64,000 bases of DNA from Boesenbergia rotunda (Eukaryota > Streptophyta > Magnoliopsida > Zingiberales > Zingiberaceae), in assembly GCA_024364735.1 (NCBI GenBank), contig JAGFNQ010006443.1:1-64000 (forward strand), written 5' to 3'. The position numbers were made by a program, and so were the translations under genes. Positions 56,578 to 64,000 of the stretch are shown one piece after another (positions within the stretch are counted from its first letter, which is position 1; every line of letters starts with the position of its first letter). The notes below the pieces were generated by a model that saw nothing but the letters and a program-made list of their open reading frames with translations, did no database searches and was not told the origin of the DNA.

Positions 56578-59295
56578 TGTCACGCCCTGAGGAGCCGCTC
56601 GTCCAATACTGACCGGACAGCTACTCCCTCGTCCCGGCGGACAATTCAGATGACCAGACCCCCACGACTATCTCAGTCGGCCTGTACCGCAGCCTATAGG
56701 GCTGGAACAAGCGACCGTATAATGAGCAAAACGGAAAATGACGATAAAGCTGCGTACCGGTACGACTTACAACAAACGCAAAGCACAAGGCCTCCATGGC
56801 TCACAAAAGTACAACTATACCGCCGTATAAAATGGCAAAATCAAACACGAATATAGCAGCGGAAACGTAAAGTAAAAGAAACAGAAAACGGGTACCAACA
56901 TGTACCACCAACAAAGTAAAAGAGACATCCCGGAATCACCTCGAAGAAATAGGCGACCTGGGACAGGCTGCCGGGCACTCCAGACCATCATCCTGAAATA
57001 AAAACAGGGAGCGAACGGGGTGAGTCCTAAGAACTCAGCGAATGCAGACTGATATGCCCAGGAAGAAAATAATAACAGTAAGTCACCGTCTATCTATCTA
57101 CCACAATACTGAAGATAACTGCAGTAAAAAGAAATGCAGAACTGAACTATAAACAGTAAAGGAACTACATACCTACCTGCGTCGATCCAAACCCGGTAGT
57201 ATGCATGTCAACCAAGTGCAACAATCATGTGCAGCAAACACAACCAAGTGCAGAGATGCAGAGCATGCTCATGATGCAACATGGGTCACCCCTGACGCCA
57301 GTCGGTGTAGGTCGCGGTGCACGCGAACCGAGTGGGTAGGGCTCTGACCTGGTCTTCCCTGCACGAACATACGGTCTATGAGGCGGTACACGCGAGACCG
57401 AATGGGTAGGGTCGGAGACCATAAACGTACCCCACCATCGGGTGAAGTAACGCTCTAACGTCCCTGCTATCATCAGATAGGTAGGGGACCTGCTGCAGTG
57501 CCCGGGTCCGCCAACGGGGCTGCACGACAGGTCATGTGGCAGGTCTGACGGCCCATCTCAACCACTAGGGGAGTCAAGGGTCGCCTACATATGCCCCTAC
57601 ACGAGTAGCAAGTACGACGACCATCTCAACCTCCAGGGAGTCAAAGGTCGTCCCCTATGCTACGTGCAATAATGATGCGTGTCACTATCTCATGCATCAA
57701 CCACTATCTAACCCTGCTGACATCTACATGATATGCAGTAGTCCATATAACCGGTATGCACCAATACCTAAATCCTAGCGTAAGGTATAAGGTAAACTGT
57801 GCATCATCAATCCATACAGATATAGTAAGCAGTGAAGCTAACGAATACAACTACCGAAGCAAAAGCACAGAGATAAAGATATCAGATATCCCTACTGCTA
57901 ACTATGTCTAGCTATGCATAAACAGAGGTACCCGTCTCAATATGGAGAAGTCCAGGCGTCGAGAACCCCCCGTCCAAAATAATAGTCGCGACGAAGATAA
58001 CCGCAACACTCAATATCCTGCATCAAATACACAATCACTTAGTCAAATATAACTTCTAATTTAATTAGGATTAATTCTAATCAATTAATCCTAATTAAAC
58101 ACCCATTTGATTAATTAGGATTAATTATGATTAATTCATCAATTAACCCTAACTTCTTAGCCAACACATTAATTAGGGTTAATTATGATTAATTAATCCC
58201 CAACTAATTCCCTTAATTCCAATCAACCATCACCCTAGATTCATATCCAGATCATATATTCGAACACCTAAATTCCAAATCGATTGCAACAATCCCAAAT
58301 CAATCAAGGTTCAACTTAGGTCTAACCTAAACCAAACCTAATAAACCAAGTCTCAATTAATCCTAACTCATCACCCTCTTCAACACTTCACCACACGGCA
58401 ACCCCCACCCAAATCAAGAACAGAAGCTGCCCTAGCCAAATTCCAAATGCAACAAAGGGCAAGAACTGAATTAAATTCATCCAACATCACACAGAATCAT
58501 TTCACCCAACTCACACAGATCAATTCATCATAGCCTAATCCAAAAACTAACCTATTCCTTCTCTAATCTCTCTACCAGAACAAGAATGGCACGGATCATA
58601 ATCTTACTCTCATATCAGAATACAACAAGAACCGAACGGAAACCTAATTTAAGCAACCACCCCTTTGCTCCTTACCTCAGATGTCAATGGCGTCCTTGGC
58701 TCCAAATTCGGCAATCCCAGTAGTTGATCAAATGAAATAAAGACCCAGCCACCACCTGGAACCAAACATCAACCCTCAGCTCTTCATCCAATCGAATCAA
58801 CTACCCTCACAAATCAGATACGCGATCAAGGTAAGGGACTCACCAGTAGTCGAGAGGGATAAAGAAGATCGGCAAGGTCTCGCTCCAACGAGGTCAGAAA
58901 AGGAGCAGACTCGTCGCTCCGTGACCCTGATCGATCGCCCACCATAAGGCTCGACGAAGACCGAAGCCGGAGGAAGAAGATCACGAGTTGAAACCCATGA
59001 GATCGAAGAAGAAGAGGAAGTCGATGCGCTGAGATTGCTTGGCTGCGACTTAGGGCTTGCGATGAAGAGAATGAAGTGGTTCGGTCTCTCTCTGCTGGCT
59101 GCGGCGGAAGGCGAAGAGGAGAGGTGGGATCGAAGAGGCTTTGCTGCGGCTAGGTCACGCCGAATGGGGAAAAACGAAATGTTTATAAGGGGTGGCTCTT
59201 TTGCAGAAAAATCCCTTCAACTTTTCGATATCCCAACCATGCCCTTAATTTCGAAAGTTTTTTCTTCTAGCCCCCCTAAACCTTCAGTATTTTAA
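56578..59295 (-). repeat. R1 repeat family, copy D (most complete)
   Basis: Starts TCACGCCCTGAGGAGCCGC and shows the full set of family blocks: GGGCTGGAACAAGCGACC, GCTGCGTACCGGTACGACTT, CCTGGGACAGGCTGCCGGGC, GTGAGTCCTAAGAACTCAGC, ACGCGAACCGAGTGGGTAGG. An AT-rich zone (58020-58200) with TTAATTAGGATTAAT repeats follows. Last come an exon-like GC-rich block with a splice donor on minus (CATCTGAG|GTAAGG, about 58680) and a leader at 59000-59290. The exon-intron-like layout reads on minus. No coding potential is conserved. Confidence 0.7.
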
Positions 59296-59379
59296 CACTG
59301 TGAATGATCAAGTCATCTGTCAACGAACAAACAAACGTGTGCACTCTTCAAAGATTATTGGTGAACAAAATGAGAGGTC

Positions 59380-59640
59380 TTGAAAAGCTTCAACAGAGAG
59401 TTAGACTAATGTTGAGGAGATCCTAACATGCCACTCTGATGCTTAAGTAAGGATTTACAAAAGGTATAAACTAGAGCAGGAAGAAAAGTAGAGGAGAGAG
59501 CTCGAGAAGCCCTAAAAGAGAGTCCGTGTGAGAGTTCATAATTTGGAATTGAGGATCAAACCTTTTGTCCTTATCCATTCTAGAGTTTATATAGCTGCCA
59601 GAAGAGATAATTTTGTACACTGTATGACTGTATCATCCTC
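59380..59640. repeat. Gypsy LTR-like fragment 1
   Basis: Shares blocks with 63060-63315 (GAGAGCTCGAGAAGCCCTAAAAG / ATAGCTCGAGGGAGCCCTAAAAG, TTGGAATTGAGGATCA, GCTGCCAGAAGAG). It weakly matches the LTR at 31860-31950 (ACTCAAGTTAGA...GAGCAAGAAGAATAA). No full LTR structure. Confidence 0.5.
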
Positions 59641-60170
59641 ATATCGGTCATGTTCATGCAATCATGCTCAAGAAATATAATTTTGGTGTTTAATGCCATT
59701 TAAGATTAGGCTGATGAAAGGAAATTTTATTTGTGTGATAAGCGTGTAAGGAAAAGTCATTGTAGGTTAGGGATTAGAAATAAGGTAAGGAAAGTCCGGA
59801 TAGATCGAGGATTAAATTATTGCCAAAAGAAGGAACCTAAGTAGATCAAGGATCGAATAGAAAGGTGGATGAAGACCTAGAGATGAAGATGCTCTAGGCA
59901 CGAAAGTTCAGTGAACAAAAGGTTCGTCTAGCATCAGGTAAAAATTTTTAGGAAGGTCGAGATAAGAGCATCAGTCGATGATATGGATATCAACCGACTA
60001 ATACTATGAAAACACATTCGGATCGGACTAACAGTCGATTGATGAGTTTCATTAATCGATAAATATAGATTTGGAGAAGAACATAAGCAAGTGAGACTCG
60101 CTTGCTATGTTCGACCAATGTGATCAATCGATTGCTGTCGAACATTAGTAGTGAGTGGGACTCACGTTGC
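59641..60170. other. spacer with degenerate CAGTCGA motifs
   Basis: AT-rich, no gene. Motifs ATCAGTCGATGA, AACAGTCGATTG and ATCAATCGATTG recur at 59970-60130, resembling the CAGTCGACTG clusters elsewhere. Confidence 0.45.
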
Positions 60171-60194
60171 TATATATATATATATATATATATA
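60171..60194. repeat. (TA)n microsatellite
   Basis: 24 bases of uninterrupted TA, between LTR-like fragment 1 and the hairpin-rich repeat. Confidence 0.95.
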
Positions 60195-60339
60195 AAAGAA
60201 TGATAGTCTGCACAGTCTTATAAAGGCGACCATGAGCGACATCCCATCTAGCATGGTGACAAGGCAAAACAAACATTTTTAATCTTTCTCCCTACATACA
60301 CTTTATTTTTTTCTCTCTCATATATGCAAGGCGGTGCTG

Positions 60340-61300
60340 ATTTGTAGAAATCAGCACCTCTTGGTGTTGACTTCTACAAACCAGACTGTGTTGGTTCTGG
60401 TTTATAGAAACCTGCTCCAAATGGTGTTGTTTAAAGCAACACCACGTGGTGCTATTTTTGCAAGACCAACATTACTATTGACATAAAGATTTGAATCTTT
60501 TAAGACTATGCTTGTAATTTACAAAAATAGTAATTGAGACCATATTTTGTCTTCCCTGAGCCATGTGATCTCATAGGAATTGAAATGGGTATGATTGGGA
60601 TCCACTAGGTCCATCAATGAGTTTGACCGAAACCCATTAATTGACCTAGGAGGCTTGAATTTCTAAAATTTTAGCATGGAATGGAGGGGGTGAGTGTCTA
60701 AAAAATATATATATATCCTCCAACTCTAGTTATGAGACTCCCACAAAAATATTTGTCTGCATACCAATGACACGACCACTTGGAGTTGGCTTTACAAAAC
60801 CAACACCAATTTGGCGCTAGTCTGGTGCTGGTTATGCAAGATCCGCAACACGTTGGTGCTAGTCTTGCAAGACCAACACTAAAATTGACATAAAGAATTA
60901 AATCTTTTGGAACTACGCTTGTAAGTTATAAAAATAGTAATTGAAACCATATTTTGACTTCCCTGAGTTATGAAATCCCGCAAAAATTGAAATGGGTCAG
61001 ATCAGGATCCACTGAAATTTTGGCATGGTATGGAAGAGGTGAGTATCTAGAATGTATATATGTCCTTAAATTCTTGTTATGAAACTCCCACAAGAATATT
61101 TGCCCTTGTGCCAAGTGACATGACCACTTGGAGCTGGTCTTGCAAAATAATTAAGCACCAACTTGGTGCTGGTCTTCCAAAACCAGCTCCACGTTGGAGT
61201 TGGTCTTGCAAGACCAACACCGAGTTAGTGATGGCCTTCCAAAATAGCACTACCTTATGGTACTGGTTTGAAAAATCAGCACTAAAGTGGAGTTGATTTA
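60340..61300. repeat. 407-bp tandem duplication rich in short inverted repeats
   Basis: CAAGACCAACA...TTGACATAAAG at 60461 recurs at 60868, and about 400 bp following each are alignable (AAAATAGTAATTGA, CATATTTTG, TTGAAATGGGT, ACTCCCACAA, ACCACTTGGAG). Interspersed are many short motifs such as TTGGTGCTGGTCTTGCAAGA and GCACCTC that pair with each other (GGTGCTGATTT/AAATCAGCACC at 60335-60360). Non-coding. Confidence 0.75.
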
Positions 61301-61329
61301 TTAATTTTATAGTGTTAATAAAACCTTAA

Positions 61330-62900
61330 TTATTAGGATCGTATTGGGCCGGCTAGAAGGGGATGAATAGTCCTTAAAAAGAAACTAACTCTCTTGCTTT
61401 TGAACTTAGCAAAGACACACTACTAATCAGAACATAGGCAGCTCACAATCCAATTCAAAATGAACAACCCCAACAATAACTCCAACTTCAATACTCAAAT
61501 CATATCTACAATTTTACCCATGACGGAATGGAAAATCACAGGAATATTCAAAACAAAGTACACACTTAGAAGCTCAGAAAGTCACATTCCAACAACACCT
61601 CAGTAGAAACCCCGCAACCGAAAAGGCAACCACAGAAACCATAAGACATGAATTCACAGATCTAATGTAGTGCTCCACGGCTCCTACGAATCTAACAACC
61701 CATAGGAGACAAACTCTAACAAAACCAAAGTATACGTGAGAGGAAACCCCAAGCATTCTCCTACGCCAAATCTAATATCAACAATTACTGATTTAAACAG
61801 TCCAATACCACATCCTATCATCATCAAAGAAACCAGAGTAACCATACCGCAAATAGAGATTCCTGAACACAAGTCCAACTTCGAAACAGAATTCTCTATA
61901 CATGAAGCTCACAGTGGCATCTAAAACCTAGAAGATCAATACAAGGGAACAACACCTCCAAACATAGAGGATAAAAGTCTTAAAATCAAGATTTCATATT
62001 CCAACCCAATATGAAAACCCACGGCAGATGATTTCAAATCCAAGATCACCGAGATCAAAACCAAAAACCAATTCCAAAATGAAACAGATTATAAAGCCTA
62101 CAATTAAGCTTGAATCATCATGCTATTTCTATAGATCAACACTCACTAATTGATCTTACCTGAACGGTTGTCGGCACAACACCCTGATTAGCCACGACGA
62201 TCACAATAATCTCAAGGAAGAAAGCTCCTACTGCCCTTGGAAGCTCTGCCACACCCCCTTCTAACTAGGGTTAAAAGATCTACAAGCCCCAAATCAAGAA
62301 TCAACCTCATAGAAAATAACCCCTCCCTTCGTATGGCGATCTAAAGGAAGACACGGGGGAGATCCAAGAAGATCCAGTGGTGTACCAAAAGGAAAAACAT
62401 ACCATGTTTACCAATGCCCTCGATGAGCCCTCGAAAAGGACTAGGTCACTGGTCGCTGGCTTGGCTCTGGTGACCCACCGCTCGACCATGCCCAATATTC
62501 CACAGAATGGAGAAGAACCAATGAGGGAGTCACGGATCGATAGGAGAACAAATCGCCAGGCACACATGGAAAGAGGGAAGGAGAGAAGAAGAAATCCTCT
62601 TCCTTGGGTGTCAATTGCATCGAGAAAAAGGAGAAGAAAGCGATCGCTGTGGAGAATGAGTTGGTTGCGGGCAGTGATAGCAAGGAGAAGTCGTTTTAAG
62701 CCATTGCCCTTATGCATCTTGGCCCTCTAATCTTAACTATTCCAAACCACACCCTCAAGATTAGGGTTTCCGTTCACCTTCCCCCTTCAAGTTGAGTTTT
62801 TAAATTAATTAAACCCTTAAAATTTCTTACTCGATCCCGAAATCCCTATAACTCTTCCGAAAATTTCCGAAAAACTTTCTGGATCGGTTTCCGAATTGTC
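61330..62900 (-). repeat. R1-related 5' part (second subtype)
   Basis: On minus, a leader with CT-rich blocks and a GC-richer exon-like segment about 62700-62160 ends at a donor-like GT (TTCAG|GTAAGATC at 62160) followed by an intron-like tract. This matches the layout of R1 copies A and D, with limited sequence identity. CGTATTGGGCCGGCTAGAAG at 61350 marks the far end. Relationship to R1 is inferred from layout. Confidence 0.35.
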
Positions 62901-63059
62901 GTATTTAACAACTTCCTTGCCTAGTACTACCGACCAAGACTTATAGGTTGAGAACTTGGTCGATGTTGTTAAATCACAATAACCCTTAACTTTGAATCTT
63001 TGCCAATTATCAAAACATAGGTTCAATTATTTGGTGCTTCCAACTCCAACAAGAGGATG

Positions 63060-63315
63060 AGGGAGACCTGAAAAGCACCTAAACAGAGTGTTAGACTTAC
63101 GTCGGGGATATCCCGACAGATTTATTCCGACTCTCAAGTTAGAGTTTGCTTGAGGTATAAAGCTAGAGCAAGAAGAATAAGTAGTAAGAAATAGCTCGAG
63201 GGAGCCCTAAAAGAGAGTGTGTGAGAGTTCAAAATTTGGAATTGAGGATCAGATCTTTTGCCCTTACCTTCTTTAGAGTTTACATAGCTGCCAGAAGAGT
63301 ATCTTCACGTCAGAC
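63060..63315. repeat. Gypsy LTR-like fragment 2
   Basis: Parallel to 59380-59640, but also has TCCGACTCTCAAGTTAGAG, closer to the Gypsy LTR at 31860. Flanking sequence shows no target duplication. Confidence 0.5.
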
Positions 63316-63613
63316 AATACATCATCCTCGTTTGGTCAGTGGGAGGACCAAATCCAACAGCTATTAGTTGTCCCTCCTTACACCAAGCGTTATGTACTTG
63401 AAAGAGGGCATCTAGGAGATCAGATCTGACAATCACAAAACCACTTATTCTTTCACCGGTGCCATGTGTTCTGGCCATCCCTGTCCACATCTCCAGGGAG
63501 AAACAGTCTCACTATTGAGGCAGTTATGTTGCTTCCACGTACGCTCTATACATTTTTAGTGGGCCAACGTTGGTTGTGGGCTTGATCGAAGGATGAGTAG
63601 ATGAAGTTGTCAC

Positions 63614-64000
63614 GCCCTCAGGGCCCATGCTTACTCGAAAAATGGACAGCATCTCCCCTATATGACGAACAATCTGAAACATTTAAACATACAATCTCAC
63701 ATAATATATGACTCAGCCAACACAGTTGACAACACAAATATAATATAAACTCCACAACCACGCAATATAAAAGATTGTAATAATAGAAATCACATATCCC
63801 AATTAAAAACTCAAATCCAATGACAAACGATACTAAGTCCATATAAGCATGAACATAACACCACTCAATAATAAAACATAAGTCTACTGAACTAGTAATA
63901 TCACTCTAATAACAAAAATACGGAAACAAAGAAACTGCTGAAATAAAGACAATGTGAAAAAAAAACTCCAAAATGATCGACATCATGGACTGACAACTGG
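63614..64000 (-). repeat. R1-like terminus (continues past the window)
   Basis: TCACGCCCTCAGGGCCCATG... with GACAGCATCTCCC resembles the R1 start (TCACGCCCTGAGGAGCC, GACAGCTACTCCC). It is followed by A-rich sequence to the window end. Probably the start of another R1-subtype copy. Confidence 0.4.

Noticed and set aside
56286..56612. 108-codon ORF with a partly protein-like start
   Set aside because: Runs into the R1 terminus, no splice or domain support, hydrophobic tail typical of AT-rich DNA.
62307..62730. Overlapping 117- and 136-codon ORFs on opposite strands
   Set aside because: In the exon-like CT-rich block of the R1-related repeat, with no recognisable domain on either strand.

Overview
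The window is nuclear DNA of a flowering plant, most likely a monocot. The evidence is spliced plant genes, GC-rich coding exons set in AT-rich flanks, and a dense nest of LTR retrotransposons, CACTA, hAT and MITE insertions. No bacterial, organellar, rRNA or convincing tRNA gene is visible. Zingiberales-like character is only an impression from the repeats and is not claimed.

Three host genes are well supported, all on the minus strand: a gamma-type phosphatidylinositol 4-kinase with two ubiquitin-like domains (9379-11730, 2 coding exons, 575 aa), a clade-II SWEET sugar transporter (36800-37925, 5 exons, 251 aa) and a CUC2/NAM-type NAC transcription factor (51733-52991, 3 exons, 353 aa) carrying a near-perfect miR164 target site. 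At the left edge (about 1.36-2.37 kb, plus strand) lie exon-like remnants of a gene I do not recognise.

The rest is repeats. 3.5-8.5 kb holds a copy of an unnamed, non-coding, intron-bearing repeat family (called R1 here), split by a 1.2-kb hAT element with an 8-bp target duplication. 12.8-36.5 kb is one large degenerate Tat/Retand-like Gypsy element on the minus strand, with an antisense extra ORF and an 86-bp tandem array near its 3' end. A full-length Copia element (Copia-1, 17095-27630, TSD GTTCC) sits in its pol, and a short Copia element (Copia-2, 32209-36237, TSD AATAC) sits in its LTR. Copia-1 itself contains an inverted solo LTR of its own family (22719-24561, TSD TTATG). 39.2-50.1 kb is another nest: R1 fragments, a hAT-like MITE, and a gag-only Copia-like element on the minus strand whose gag is interrupted by a short element with palindromic terminal repeats. 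That element is in turn interrupted by a 4-kb CACTA transposon (43787-47765, TSD ATA). The CACTA carries an in-frame spliced gene fragment resembling the Fyv6/FAM192A/NIP30 family. 54.7-64 kb has a Tourist-like MITE, further R1 copies, LTR fragments and a locally duplicated hairpin-rich repeat.

The host genes are functionally unrelated (phosphoinositide/protein kinase signalling, sugar export, organ-boundary transcription). The most notable items are the CACTA with its captured chimeric gene, the R1 family, the young but reverse-transcriptase-less Copia-2, and the palindromic-TIR element whose removal restores the surrounding gag frame.
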